Shown piece by piece: positions 41,487 through 51,950 of a DNA stretch of 64,000 bases (position 1 is its first letter; the number at the start of each line of letters is the position of its first letter). The stretch is from Nevskia sp. (GTDB taxonomy: Bacteria > Pseudomonadota > Gammaproteobacteria > Nevskiales > Nevskiaceae). The translations under genes were made by a program, and so were the position numbers. The notes below the pieces were generated by a model. That model was not told the DNA's origin. It did no database searches and saw only the letters and a list, made by a program, of their open reading frames with translations. The stretch is taken from NCBI GenBank assembly GCA_031291075.1, contig JARLJS010000095.1:1-64000 (forward strand), given 5' to 3'.

Positions 41487-42122
41487 TTAGCGGAGACGAA
41501 TCAAGGGGTTGAGCGCATAGCGCCCGGTGATGGCGGCGCTCGCCAGGACGTGGCCGGCAAGCGCGGCGCGGACCTGGGCGGCGGTGAACTGCCCTTCCAC
41601 CGGGCAGCGCTCCAGGTCCACCGCGTGCAGCTCGAAGCGGTAGTGGTGCGGCACGCTGTCGTTCCACGGTGGGCAGGGGCCGTCGTAGCCGAAATAGGGG
41701 CCTTCCATGTCCTTGTCGCCGGCGAACCAGCCGGTGTAGTCGTTGATGCCCTGGCGGCTGCCCGCCGGGCCGCCGGGATCGCGCTTGCCACGGGCGGTGA
41801 TGCCGCTGCTGCAGGCGCCTTCGCCGATGGCGGTATCCCCCGCCGGGATGTCGACCATCACCCAGTGCACGAACTCGCCGCGCGGCAGCCTGGCCGGCAG
41901 CACCGTGCCCGCCACGTTGACGTGCGCCGGCTTGGGCGAAGGCGCGTCGCCGTCCACGCACAGCAGCACCAGGCTGCGCGTGCCCGCGGGGACGCCGCTC
42001 CAGTGCAGTTCAGGGTTGAGGTTCCGCGACAGCGCCAGGTGCCCCACCGGGGCCTTGATGGCGAAGGCACAGCGGCCGGGGATGACGCCGCCGTGGGGGA
42101 AGCTGCGGCTGGCGAGTTTCAT
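41487..42122 (-). CDS. YbhB/YbcL family Raf kinase inhibitor-like protein
   Basis: NPELHWSGVPAGTRSLVLLCVDGDAPS; HWVMVDIPA; YDGPCPPWNDSVPHHYRFELHAVDL. Confidence 0.92.
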   Translation of the reverse strand: MKLASRSFPHGGVIPGRCAFAIKAPVGHLALSRNLNPELHWSGVPAGTRSLVLLCVDGDAPSPKPAHVNVAGTVLPARLPRGEFVHWVMVDIPAGDTAIGEGACSSGITARGKRDPGGPAGSRQGINDYTGWFAGDKDMEGPYFGYDGPCPPWNDSVPHHYRFELHAVDLERCPVEGQFTAAQVRAALAGHVLASAAITGRYALNPLIRLR

Positions 42123-42158
42123 GGAGGTCTCCTGCAGGCGGGAAGGCGGCAGGTAGTA

Positions 42159-43196
42159 TCACATTCCCGGCGGACGCCGCCACAGCGCGCCCAGGCGGCC
42201 CAGGTTGCCGACCAGCCGTTCGCGCAGGTTCTGGCGCACGCGGTAGCGCAGCTCGTACACGTCGGCGGTCCGGGCGCGCTCCAGCAGGTGGTCGTCGCTG
42301 GTGCGGATCTCGTCCACCAGCTTCAGTTCCAGCGCCTCGGTGCCGTACCAATGCTCGCCGGTGGCGACGCGCTCGAGCGCCAGCTGCGGCCGGTTGGAAG
42401 CGACGAAGGCCTTGAACAGGCCGTGCGTATGCTCAAGCTCCTCGCGGAACTTGGCGCGCCCCGCGTCGCTGTTCTCGCCGAACAGCGTCAGCGTGCGCTT
42501 GTGCTCGCCGGCGGTGTGCAGTTCGTAGTCGATGTGGTGCTGGCGCAGCAGCCGGTTGAAATTGGGCAGCTGCCCCACCACCCCGATCGAACCGACGATG
42601 GCGAACGGCGCCGCGATCACGTGGTTGGCCACGCAGGCCATCAGGTAGCCGCCGCTGGCGGCGACCTTGTCGATCGCCGCGGTCAGGCGCAGCCCGCGGT
42701 CGCGGATGCGCTGCAGCTGGGAGGCCGCCAGACCGTAGCCGTGGACCACGCCGCCGGCGCTCTCCAGCCGCAGCAGCACCTCGTCGCCGGGCCTGGCCAC
42801 CTGCAGCAGGGCGCTGATCTCCTCGCGCAGGGTGCTGACCCGGCTGGCCTCGAGGTCGCCGTGGAAGTCCAGCACGAACAGGCGGGGTCGCGCCGGGCCG
42901 CCCTTTTTCAGTGCGCGCGCCTCGGCCTTGCGCTCGCGCCTCAGACGCTTGTGCTCGAGCTTGAGCTGCTCCCGGCTGAGCAGGGCGCGATTGAGGATTT
43001 CGCCGAGCTGCCGCAGCCGGCGGTTGACGTTTTTCACTTCCAGCCGTTCGCCGCTGTCCCCGCGCGCTCCGCGCACGAGTCCGGCGGCCAGAACCCCCAG
43101 GATCGCCAAACTAGCGACCCAGGTCACGGTTTTGGCCAAAAAAAGACCATATTGAAACAAAAAATCATGCACACACGGCTCCTTCGGGACTATCAT
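42159..43196 (-). CDS. sohB: Inner-membrane peptidase SohB
   Basis: LFVLDFHGDLEASRVSTLREEISALL; ESAGGVVHGYGLAASQLQRIR; VASGGYLMACVANHVIAAPFAIVGSIGVVGQLPNFNRLLR. Start at internal Met; ORF extends to 43244. Confidence 0.92.
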   Translation of the reverse strand: MIVPKEPCVHDFLFQYGLFLAKTVTWVASLAILGVLAAGLVRGARGDSGERLEVKNVNRRLRQLGEILNRALLSREQLKLEHKRLRRERKAEARALKKGGPARPRLFVLDFHGDLEASRVSTLREEISALLQVARPGDEVLLRLESAGGVVHGYGLAASQLQRIRDRGLRLTAAIDKVAASGGYLMACVANHVIAAPFAIVGSIGVVGQLPNFNRLLRQHHIDYELHTAGEHKRTLTLFGENSDAGRAKFREELEHTHGLFKAFVASNRPQLALERVATGEHWYGTEALELKLVDEIRTSDDHLLERARTADVYELRYRVRQNLRERLVGNLGRLGALWRRPPGM

Positions 43197-43322
43197 TGGC
43201 TCCTGACGCAGACGCAGGGCTGGGCAGGGCCTGCCTAAGTTCAATTTGTCATGATCCTTGCGTATACTAGATTCGCACGGTTTAGCGTGCTCGGGGTTCC
43301 ATAAGGAAGAGGTTAAGCTCTA

Positions 43323-44342
43323 ATGAACAACCGTTTGCATTTGCAGCTCATTCGATCCGGCCTTGCCCTGACGCTCCTCGCGGCGGCGGTTCCTTCGCAC
43401 GCCGATGACGTTGCAATGCGTCCGTACATCGGTGAAAGCTTCATGTACACCTTCTCGGACAGCAAGCGCACGTCCGACAACGGTGTCGGCGGCATGATCG
43501 GCGGCGGCGTCCCCATCAACCGCTTCCTCAACCTCGAGCTGGACGGCGCCTACTCGCATTTCAATTCGAACAACAACGCCGGCAGCCAGCCCTGGCAGCA
43601 GTACCTCGCCAAGGTGGACAGCCAGTTCTTCTTCTCGCGCAACCCCGAGTTCGCCCCGTACTTCGCGCTCGGCGCCGGCTACGACAAGGAAGTGCTGAAG
43701 ACCGTCGGCCGCAACGGCGCGTTCACCGCCGATACCGGCCTGGGCGCGATCCACTACTTCAAGCTGTTCGACACCGATTTCGGCGTGCGCGCCGATGCCC
43801 GCTACCGCTGGGACGACGTCAAGAGCTCCAAGTTCCCCGGCACCAAGGTCAGCGGCAGCTTCGGCGAGCCCGTGCTGAGCCTGGGCCTGGTGATTCCGCT
43901 GGGTGGCGGCGCCGAGGCTGTGGGACCCGGAGGAGGGGAGGGTCATCCGCCGCCGCCGCCGCCGCCGACGCAACCCGGCCTGAAGGCGAACCAGCGCTTC
44001 GACGACGTGCACTTCGCCTTCGACAAGTACAACCTGACCGAGTACGCCAAGGCCAGCCTGGACGGCGACGTCACCACCATCAACAAGCTGAGCGGCTCCT
44101 ACCCGAGCCTGAAGGTCGACATCTCCGGCCACACCGACTGGATCGGTACGGACGCCTACAACCAGGCGCTGTCCGAGCGTCGCGCCAACGCGGTCAAGGA
44201 ATACCTGGTCCGCAAGGGTGTCGACGCCGGCCGTATCCGCACCTACGCCTACGGCGAAAGCCAGCCGGTGGCGCCGAACACCACGGCCGAAGGCCGCGCC
44301 CTCAACCGCCGCGCGGAGATCCGCACCACCGACGGCAAATAA
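43323..44342 (+). CDS. OmpA family protein
   Basis: Signal peptide, 8-strand barrel-like N-terminus, Pro-rich linker PPPPPPP, OmpA C-domain VDISGHTDWIGTDAYNQALSERRANAVKEYLVRKGV. Confidence 0.92.
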   Translation: MNNRLHLQLIRSGLALTLLAAAVPSHADDVAMRPYIGESFMYTFSDSKRTSDNGVGGMIGGGVPINRFLNLELDGAYSHFNSNNNAGSQPWQQYLAKVDSQFFFSRNPEFAPYFALGAGYDKEVLKTVGRNGAFTADTGLGAIHYFKLFDTDFGVRADARYRWDDVKSSKFPGTKVSGSFGEPVLSLGLVIPLGGGAEAVGPGGGEGHPPPPPPPTQPGLKANQRFDDVHFAFDKYNLTEYAKASLDGDVTTINKLSGSYPSLKVDISGHTDWIGTDAYNQALSERRANAVKEYLVRKGVDAGRIRTYAYGESQPVAPNTTAEGRALNRRAEIRTTDGK

Positions 44343-44363
44343 GCGGTACGCTGCAAACCTCGA

Positions 44364-44393
44364 CCCCCGCCGCATTGCGGCGGGGGTTTTTGT
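44364..44393 (+). terminator. Rho-independent terminator after OmpA-like gene
   Basis: cccccgccgcattgcggcggggg followed by ttttt. Confidence 0.85.
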
Positions 44394-44599
44394 TTGCGCG
44401 GTGATGGATGCTTGGACCGTGACGCAGTCGCCGTAGCCCGTATATGGAGCGAAGCGGAATCCGGGGTCGTGCTCGCAGGAGGCGCCCGGCTGCCGCCATC
44501 CATGGCGAGACAGTTCCGTGATTGCCAACCCCCGGCCCGGTCATCCTGACCGGGCGTTCGCCTGGGCGAATGTCCACTGGACATTCGCTTCATCCCGGC

Positions 44600-45688
44600 T
44601 TACCCCGAGAAGGAGGCGAAAGCCGCCTCCGCGCGCCGCTGCCGCTGGTCCGGCTCCCCGGCGTCCGCCTGCGGCGGCAGCCAGCCGCGCAGCTCGCGCA
44701 ACAGGATGCCGGCCAGGGCGTCGATGTGCGCCGGCTCGTCGTTGAGCGCGGCGATGTAGCGCAGCGCGGTCCCGCCCGCTGCGGCGAAGCTCGCCGCGTA
44801 GCGCAGGCGCACTTCCTCCAGCGTCTCCAGGCAGTCGGCGGAGAAACCGGGGCAGATCACGTCGAGCTGTTTGACGCCGCGCGCGGCCAGCGCGGCGACG
44901 GTGGCGTCGGTGTAGGGCTGCACCCACGGCAGCTTGCCGAAGCGGCTTTGGAAAGCCACGCCGTATTCGCCCTCGCGCAGCCCCAGCGCCTCGACCAGCA
45001 GGCGCGCGGTCTTCATGCACTGACAGTAGTAGGGATCGCCTTCCAGCACGTACTTCTGCGGCAGGCCGTGGAACGACAGCAGCAGATGGTCGCCGCGGCC
45101 CTGGGCCTGCCAGTGGGCCTGCACGCTGGCCGTCAGCGCGGCGATGTAGCCGGCGTCGTCGTGGTAGCTGTTGACCGTGCGCAGTTCCGGCAGCCAGCGC
45201 CGCGTGCCCAGGCAGGCGAACAGGGCGTCGAGCGCGGCGGCGGTGGTGGAGCAGGAGTACTGCGGGAACAGCGGCAGCACCACGATGCGCCGCGCGCCTT
45301 GCGCCTCCAGCTCCGCCAGGGCGGAGCCGATGTCCGGCCCGCCGTAGCTCATCGCCAGCGCCAGCGGTACGTCGCGGCCCAGCTCCTGCGCCAGGCGCGG
45401 CCGCAGCGCGGCGGCCTGGCGCCGCGAGATCGCCAGCAGCGGCGAGCCTTCCGCAGTCCAGATCGCGGCGTAGGCGTGGGCCAGGCGGCGCGGCCGCAAC
45501 GGCAGGATCAGCCCGTACAGGATCGGCAGCCACAGCAGCGGCGTCAGCTCCACCACGCGGCGGTCGGACAGGAACTGCGCCAGGTAGCGCCGGATCGCCG
45601 CTGGCGTCGGCGCGTCCGGGGTGCCCAGGTTGACCAGCAGCACGCCCGTGGCCGGCTGTTGGCGGTGCGCGCCTTGCGGAATGTTCAT
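44600..45688 (-). CDS. hemH: Ferrochelatase
   Basis: GVLLVNLGTPDAPTPAAIRRYLAQFLSDRRVVE; LLLSFHGLPQKYVLEGDPYYCQC; CPGFSADCLETLEE. Confidence 0.96.
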   Translation of the reverse strand: MNIPQGAHRQQPATGVLLVNLGTPDAPTPAAIRRYLAQFLSDRRVVELTPLLWLPILYGLILPLRPRRLAHAYAAIWTAEGSPLLAISRRQAAALRPRLAQELGRDVPLALAMSYGGPDIGSALAELEAQGARRIVVLPLFPQYSCSTTAAALDALFACLGTRRWLPELRTVNSYHDDAGYIAALTASVQAHWQAQGRGDHLLLSFHGLPQKYVLEGDPYYCQCMKTARLLVEALGLREGEYGVAFQSRFGKLPWVQPYTDATVAALAARGVKQLDVICPGFSADCLETLEEVRLRYAASFAAAGGTALRYIAALNDEPAHIDALAGILLRELRGWLPPQADAGEPDQRQRRAEAAFASFSG

Positions 45689-45700
45689 TGTGGGCGAATC

Positions 45701-47356
45701 TTATCTCCTGACGAGCCCTGCGCGCAGGCGTGCGAAGTAGTCGCGGTAGGCCTGCATGGCGCGCCCGCCGAGCAGCAGCATCAGCGGCAGGTTGACCAGG
45801 TACATGAAGCCCATGCCGACGGTGCTGAGCGCGTCGAGCTGCACCGAGGTGCGGATGAAGCCGAAGCAGGCCGCCGCCGCCGCGAAGCACCACAGCCAGC
45901 GGAACGGCCGCACCGCCGCGTCGCCGAACAGGTAGATCACCCCCTGCTCGCCGTAGTAGCCGTAGCTGATCACGGTGGACAGGGCGAACGCCCACACCGC
46001 CAGCGTGATCAGCCAGCGGCCGAAGCCCTCGTGCACGGTGTCGAAGGATTTCGCCACCAGGGTGGCGCCGCGGTAGTCGGCGAACAGGCCCGGCTCCAGC
46101 ATCCGCGGCGCGGTGGCGGCCGCCACCGGCTGCCAGGCGATCTCCCGGCGGTCGTGGCGGCGCTGCACTGTGCCGTAGACCCGGCTGCGCTTGCCGCCGA
46201 CGTCGGCCACCGCGAATAGCGGCGCGCCATCGCTCCAGGCGGGATCGGCCGCTGGCGGCTGGACCAGGTCGGGCGCCCATTGCCCCGGCCCGGTCTGCAC
46301 GAAGGTCGGCGGCGTTTCCCAACGCGCCGCCGGAGCGCGGTTCCATACGCCGCTGCAGAGGATCACCAGGCCGGTGACGGTGCACACGAACATGGTGTCG
46401 ATGAACGGCTCCAGCCCCGCCACCACGCCCTCGGTCACCGGCTCCGGCGTCTTCACCGCGGCGTGGGCGATGGGGGCGGTGCCGAGGCCGGATTCGCTGG
46501 AGAACAGCGCCCGTTTCATGCCCCACATGAAGGCGCTGCCCATCACGCCGCCGGTGAAGGCGCCGGCGGCCTGGGTGGCGGAGAACGCCGACACCACGAT
46601 CAGGCGCAGCAGGTGCGGCAGTTCCTGCGCGTGCAGCAGGATCACGTACAGGCCGCAGACCACGTACACGCCGCACTTCAGCGGCACCAGCAGGCGCGTC
46701 ACGCCGCCGATGCGGCGGATGCCGCCGAGCAGCACCACGCCGGCCAGCACGGCCAGGATGATGCCGCTGGCCCAGGTCGGCACACCGAAGTATTCGCGCG
46801 TGGTGTCGGCCGCGCTCCAGGTCTGGAACATGTTGCCGCCGGTGACGGCGAACAGCAGCAGCGCGCAGGCGAAGAAGCCGCCGACAAAGCGGCCGAAGCC
46901 CAGCAGGCGCGGGTAGATCCGGCCCAGGCCGTCGCGCGCCACGTACATGGTGCCGCCATGGGGATTGCCGGGCTCGGAGGTGTCGCGGTAGAGCAGCGCC
47001 AGGGTCACCTCGGTGGTCTTCAGCGCCATGCCGAGCAGGCCGACCATCCACATCCAGAACACCGCGCCGGGGCCGCCGAAGTCGACCGCGATGGCCATGC
47101 CGGCGATGGCGCCCAGGCCCACCGTGCCGGACATCGCCGTGGTCAGTGCCTGGAAGTGCGACAGTGCCCCGGCGCCGTGGCTGGTGTCGATGCCCCTGCC
47201 GGCGCACAGCGCCAGGCCGTGGGTGAGGGAGCGGTACTGGCAGAAGCCGCTCCACAAGGTGAACAGCAGGCCGATGCACAGCAGCGCCACCAGCATCGGC
47301 ACCGACAGCAGCGCGGCGTTGACGGCCTCGACCGTCTGCCAGAAACCGGCGGGCAT
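45701..47356 (-). CDS. Alanine/glycine:cation symporter (AGCS family)
   Basis: SHFQALTTAMSGTVGLGAIAGMAIAVDFGGPGAVFWMWMVGLLGMALK; TEGVVAGLEPFIDTMFVCTVTGLVIL. Confidence 0.93.
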   Translation of the reverse strand: MPAGFWQTVEAVNAALLSVPMLVALLCIGLLFTLWSGFCQYRSLTHGLALCAGRGIDTSHGAGALSHFQALTTAMSGTVGLGAIAGMAIAVDFGGPGAVFWMWMVGLLGMALKTTEVTLALLYRDTSEPGNPHGGTMYVARDGLGRIYPRLLGFGRFVGGFFACALLLFAVTGGNMFQTWSAADTTREYFGVPTWASGIILAVLAGVVLLGGIRRIGGVTRLLVPLKCGVYVVCGLYVILLHAQELPHLLRLIVVSAFSATQAAGAFTGGVMGSAFMWGMKRALFSSESGLGTAPIAHAAVKTPEPVTEGVVAGLEPFIDTMFVCTVTGLVILCSGVWNRAPAARWETPPTFVQTGPGQWAPDLVQPPAADPAWSDGAPLFAVADVGGKRSRVYGTVQRRHDRREIAWQPVAAATAPRMLEPGLFADYRGATLVAKSFDTVHEGFGRWLITLAVWAFALSTVISYGYYGEQGVIYLFGDAAVRPFRWLWCFAAAAACFGFIRTSVQLDALSTVGMGFMYLVNLPLMLLLGGRAMQAYRDYFARLRAGLVRR

Positions 47357-47363
47357 CGCCGTC

Positions 47364-48860
47364 CTAGTTTTGCTGCGCCAGTTCGCTGTGGCTGCGCGAA
47401 TAGTTGAAATAGATCAACTGGCCGGCCACCAGCCAGACCAGGAACGCGGCCCAGGTGAACACCGACAGATTCAGGGTCAGGTAAAAGCAGGCCAGCGCGC
47501 CGACGATCGGCACCAGCGGGAACAGCGGTGTACGGAACGGCCGCTTCAGTTCCGGCCGGCTGCGGCGCAGCACGATGACGCCGAACGAGACGATGACGAA
47601 GGCGCCGAGCGTGCCGATGTTGGCCACCTCGACCAGCTTGCCGAGCGGCACGAAGCCGCCCAGGATCAGCATGACGATGCCGGACAACACGATGGAGCCG
47701 AACGGCGTCCTGGTCTTCGGGTGGATGGTGGCGAAGAACTTCGGCAGCAGGCCGTCGCGCGAAATGGCGAACAACACGCGCGACTGGCCGAAGAACATCA
47801 CCAGCATCACCGTGGTGAGGCCGGCGATGGCGCCGATCGAGATCAGTCCCGCGGCGGTGTGCGCGCCGACCTGCTCCAGCGCGAAGGCCACCGGGTGCGC
47901 CACGTTCAGCGCCTTGTAGGAGACGATGCCGGTGAGCAGGCCGGAGACAATGATGTAGAGGATGGTGCACAGCGCCAGCGAGGCGAGGATGCCGATCGGC
48001 AGGTCGCGCTGGGGTTTCCTGGTCTCCTCGGCGGCGGTGGACACCGCGTCGAAGCCCAGGTAGGCGAAGAAGATGGTCGCCGCGCCGCTGGCGATGCCGC
48101 TCCAGCCGTAGCGCACTTCGCCCTGGCTGTGGAAGCCCAGCAGCATCTTGAAGTAGTCGAGCAGGCTCATGTCCCAGCTGAAGCCGTTGACGCCGCCCGG
48201 CACCACTTCCTCCGGCGGCACGAACGGCTGCCAGTTCGCCGGGTTGACGTGAAACGAGGCCACGGCGATGAAGATGGCGATGGCGGTGAGCTTCACCGCC
48301 ACCATCACGCTGTTGAACTGGGCGCTGCTCTTGGCGCCGGTGGCGAGCAGCACGCCGAGCAGGGCGATGATGGTCGCCGCCGGCAGGTTGACCAGGCCAC
48401 CCGGATGCGCCGCGTCCCCCGGCGCATGCAGCAGGTAGTCCGGCAGGCCGGAGCCGAAAAACTCCAACAGGCCGCTGTTGAAGTACCCCGACCAGCCCGC
48501 CGATACCGCGGCGACCGAGACCGTGTATTCCAGCACCAGCATCCAGCCGATGATCCAGGCCGGCAGCTCGCCCAGGCCGGCGTAGCCGTAGCCGTAGGCG
48601 CTGCCGGCGCCACCGACCGAGGCGGCCAGCTCGGCGTAGGACAACGCGGCGCAGGCGCAGGCGGTGCCCGCCAGCACGTAGCTGAGCACGATCGCCGGCC
48701 CCGCGTGGGTGGCGGCGGCGACGCCGGTGAGCACGAAGATGCCGGCGCCGATGATCGCACCGATACCCAGCATGGTCAGGTCGAACGCGTTCAGGCTGCG
48801 TTTCAGCCCGGTATCGGCCTCGATGTCGTGGGCAATGGCCTTGGTGCGGAACAAGCTCAT
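47364..48860 (-). CDS. APC family amino acid permease (CAT-like)
   Basis: MSLFRTKAIAHDIEADTGLKRSLNAFDLTMLGIGAIIGAGIFVLTG; FFAYLGFDAVSTAAEETRKPQRDLPIGI. Confidence 0.94.
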   Translation of the reverse strand: MSLFRTKAIAHDIEADTGLKRSLNAFDLTMLGIGAIIGAGIFVLTGVAAATHAGPAIVLSYVLAGTACACAALSYAELAASVGGAGSAYGYGYAGLGELPAWIIGWMLVLEYTVSVAAVSAGWSGYFNSGLLEFFGSGLPDYLLHAPGDAAHPGGLVNLPAATIIALLGVLLATGAKSSAQFNSVMVAVKLTAIAIFIAVASFHVNPANWQPFVPPEEVVPGGVNGFSWDMSLLDYFKMLLGFHSQGEVRYGWSGIASGAATIFFAYLGFDAVSTAAEETRKPQRDLPIGILASLALCTILYIIVSGLLTGIVSYKALNVAHPVAFALEQVGAHTAAGLISIGAIAGLTTVMLVMFFGQSRVLFAISRDGLLPKFFATIHPKTRTPFGSIVLSGIVMLILGGFVPLGKLVEVANIGTLGAFVIVSFGVIVLRRSRPELKRPFRTPLFPLVPIVGALACFYLTLNLSVFTWAAFLVWLVAGQLIYFNYSRSHSELAQQN

Positions 48861-49001
48861 GAGTCCCCCCTTGGAATTCTGGATGGTTATTGCAGGCGCG
48901 GGCCACCATCGAAGGTGCCGCCTGCCCGATGCCAGAAGTATGCCGGGGTGCCGACCCGGCCGCATAGCGCCACCCCCGGAACCTGGGTTCCGGGGGGGAA
49001 G

Positions 49002-50354
49002 CTACTGCCCCAGGAAGCAGCGGTCCCGGCCGGCGCGCTTGGCCCGGTAAAGGGCCTCGTCGGCGCGCTGCAGTACCTCGTCCACCGCGTCGCCGACGTT
49101 GAACACGGCGAGGCCGCAGGAGGCGGTGAGCTTGACGTCCTTGCGCTCGAAGTGGAGGCCGAGGCTGCTCAGCGACTGGCGGATGCGCTCGACCTGGTTC
49201 ATCGCGTTCTGCCACTCGATGCCGCGCAGGATGGTGACGAACTCCTCGCCGCCGTAGCGGGCCACGAAATCGGTCTTGCGCAGGCTGCGCGCCAGGTGCT
49301 GGGCGAAGATGCGCAGCGCCTTGTCGCCGGCGGCGTGGCCGTAGGTGTCGTTGATCGACTTGAACGCGTCAATGTCCCACATCGCCACGCACAGCGGCAC
49401 GCCGGAGGCCTTCCAGTGCAGGTATTCCTCGTTCATGCGCTGGTGGAAGGCGAGCCGGTTGGGGATGCCGGTCAGCATGTCGGTGGAGGCCTTGACCTGC
49501 TCGCGGTACACCGACTCCTGCAGCGCCTCCGCCTCGTGCTCCAGCTCGTCGACGCGCGACTTCATCAGGTCGACGCGGTCCTTGTACTCGCTCAGGCGCG
49601 ACATCTCGCGCTGGCGGAAGCCGTGCAGGTGCTCGCTGATCAGGTCGATGCGCGACAGCACGTGCTCCTGCACCTGGCTCAGGTCCACCGCGGTGCGGAT
49701 GCTGGCGTCGATGGCGTCGACCTCCGCCTGCAGGCGCCGGTCCAGATCGGCGCCGTCCTCGCTCGCCGCGTCGCGCGAGGCCGTTTCCTCGGTGAGCAGG
49801 CGCGCGATCTGGTCCAGCCCGGCGGTGACGTTCTGCAGGATCGCCGCCATGCGAATCTGCTCGCGCTGCATGCCGGCAAGCTGCTGGTTGATCAGGGCCA
49901 CGATGCGGCCCGCCGCCTGCATGATCTCCATCTCGGAGCGGCTGCCGGAGATCTCCGCCTTGGCACCGGTGAGCTGGCTCAGCAGGTGCGGCGAGATCTC
50001 GATGCGGTCGAGCAGGTATTCGAACACCCGGCGGTAGGACCCATCGGTCACGGCGTCGGGCGCAACCGGGCTGGCCGTGGCCTCCAGCTCCGACGGCATC
50101 ACCTCGTTGGCGTGGCCCACCGCATCGGTCAGGTTGATCAGCAGGTGCTCCAGCTCGCCTTCGGCGCTGGGACGATGCATGGCCCGCTCGATCTCGTGGA
50201 GCTGCTCGTCGAAAAGCGGATCCTTGGAGGCCGCGGCCGAGCACAGTCGCGTAATGATGCGCCGCAACAAGAGGCGTTCATTGAAGCGCACCTGCGGTGC
50301 GGCAGGGTCAGAAAGCTCGCGGCCGCTCGGCGGCCGCGTTACGGGTTCAGTCAT
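49002..50354 (-). CDS. Diguanylate cyclase (GGDEF domain)
   Basis: DMLTGIPNRLAFHQRMNEE; FVARYGGEEFVTILRG; N-terminal helical/coiled-coil region. Confidence 0.93.
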   Translation of the reverse strand: MTEPVTRPPSGRELSDPAAPQVRFNERLLLRRIITRLCSAAASKDPLFDEQLHEIERAMHRPSAEGELEHLLINLTDAVGHANEVMPSELEATASPVAPDAVTDGSYRRVFEYLLDRIEISPHLLSQLTGAKAEISGSRSEMEIMQAAGRIVALINQQLAGMQREQIRMAAILQNVTAGLDQIARLLTEETASRDAASEDGADLDRRLQAEVDAIDASIRTAVDLSQVQEHVLSRIDLISEHLHGFRQREMSRLSEYKDRVDLMKSRVDELEHEAEALQESVYREQVKASTDMLTGIPNRLAFHQRMNEEYLHWKASGVPLCVAMWDIDAFKSINDTYGHAAGDKALRIFAQHLARSLRKTDFVARYGGEEFVTILRGIEWQNAMNQVERIRQSLSSLGLHFERKDVKLTASCGLAVFNVGDAVDEVLQRADEALYRAKRAGRDRCFLGQ

Positions 50355-50562
50355 CTAGCCAGTTCCGGATCAAGCAGGCATACCCCCGGGACATAGGGTA
50401 TCCCGGCTCGGATAGCGGCGGACTGCCCCGATTTCTTGAGCGTCTGTCAGCTTATTGCCCCCTTTCGCACATCTTATTGGCAGGAGGGCCTATGCGCTGC
50501 TGGTAAATACTTCCCATGTTCGCGCGGTCGGCACCATCTATAAATGTTAAAAGGGCGAGGGA

Positions 50563-51873
50563 ATGCGCACAACTGCGGTTGTTGAAGTGAGCCAGGAGCG
50601 GAAAGGACCGGCCGTCCCCGGCGGCGTCCGCCCGGCCGCCACCCCGGCGCTGACGGCGGTCGAGTCGCGCCCGCCCCAGCGCGTCCTGATCATCGACGCC
50701 GACGACGCCGTGTGCCTGGCGATCACCGACCACCTGCGGGCGGCCGGGATCGAGGATGTGCTGACGGTCGGCGACGGCGCCCAGGCGGTGCGGCTGCTCA
50801 ACGAGAGCGCGCCCTACACCCTGATCATCTCCGACCTGCTGGTGCCGCGGGTCGACGGCATCCAGCTGATGCGGCTGATCGCGGCGCGGCAGACCGAGGC
50901 GGCGGTACTGTTCATCAGCTCGGCCGAGCGCAAGCTGCTGTCCTCGGCCGAGGACCTGGCCCGCACCCGCGGCCTGCGCGTGCTCAGCTCCCTGCAGAAA
51001 CCGTTGTCGCCTGAGGCCCTGCAAAGCTCGCTGGCCGAGCTGGAGGGGGCGGCGATGCGGCCCTCGGCCCGGGCGGCGGCGCCGATGCCCACCGCGGCGG
51101 ACCTGCGCCGCGCCATCGAGCGCGACGAGATCCGCGTCTACGCCCAGCCCCAGCTCGACGCCCGTGACGGCCAGCTGCACGGGGTGGAGACCCTGGCGCG
51201 GTGGTACAGCTCCGGCTATGGCGTGATCTCGCCCGGCTATTTCGTGCCCCTGGCGGAGAAGAGCGGCCTGATCGACGAGCTGACCGAGCTGATGCTGCGC
51301 AAGTCCTTCGCCGTGTGCGGTGCCTGGCGCCGCTCCGGCCTGATCACCCGCATGTCGGTCAACGCCCCGATCTCCTCGATGTGCCGCCTCAACCTGCCCG
51401 ACACCATTGCGGCGCTGGCCGAGCGCAACGCGCTCGACGTCTGCCAGCTCACCCTGGAAATCACCGAGAGCGGCTTCATGCAGGACCCGGTGCGCTCGCT
51501 GGACGTGCTGACGCGGCTGCGGCTGCGCGGCATCGGCCTCGCCATCGACGACTTCGGCTGCGGCTATTCGACCCTGCAGCAGCTCAAGCGCATGCCGTTC
51601 AACGAGCTGAAGATCGATTGCTCCTTCGTCATGTCGATGTTCCGCGACCGCGAGTCGCGCAGCATCGTCCGCTCCAGCCTGGATCTGGCGCACGAGCTTG
51701 GCCTGCAGACCGTGGCCGAGGGCGTGGAAACCCGCGAGCACTGGGGCGCGCTGACCGAAATGGGCTGCGACGTGGTACAGGGCTATCACATCGCGCGGCC
51801 CTTCCCGGCGGAGCAGCTGCCGAGCTGGTCGCGCCGGCAGGCGCAGGCGGGCGGTACCGCGACCGCCGCCTGA
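50563..51873 (+). CDS. Response regulator with C-terminal EAL domain (putative c-di-GMP phosphodiesterase)
   Basis: Receiver RVLIIDADDAVCLAITDHL...IISDLLVPRVDG; EAL-like VETLARWYSSGYGVISPGYFVPLAEKSGLI, LTLEITESGFM, AIDDFGCGYSTLQQLKRMPFNELKID. Confidence 0.9.
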   Translation: MRTTAVVEVSQERKGPAVPGGVRPAATPALTAVESRPPQRVLIIDADDAVCLAITDHLRAAGIEDVLTVGDGAQAVRLLNESAPYTLIISDLLVPRVDGIQLMRLIAARQTEAAVLFISSAERKLLSSAEDLARTRGLRVLSSLQKPLSPEALQSSLAELEGAAMRPSARAAAPMPTAADLRRAIERDEIRVYAQPQLDARDGQLHGVETLARWYSSGYGVISPGYFVPLAEKSGLIDELTELMLRKSFAVCGAWRRSGLITRMSVNAPISSMCRLNLPDTIAALAERNALDVCQLTLEITESGFMQDPVRSLDVLTRLRLRGIGLAIDDFGCGYSTLQQLKRMPFNELKIDCSFVMSMFRDRESRSIVRSSLDLAHELGLQTVAEGVETREHWGALTEMGCDVVQGYHIARPFPAEQLPSWSRRQAQAGGTATAA

Positions 51874-51950
51874 AGTATCCGCCGCCGGCCCCAGGGACCC
51901 CCTGAACCGGCATAATTGCGGCCTCGCTAAGAGCCCTGGTCGAGGCAGCC

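Noticed and set aside
44541-47279. 912-aa minus strand ORF
   Set aside because: Alternative frame of hemH and the symporter; Arg-rich composition, no domain.
47013-50396. 1127-aa + strand ORF
   Set aside because: Antisense to the AGCS, permease and GGDEF genes; His/Gln/Arg-rich composition typical of spurious high-GC frames.
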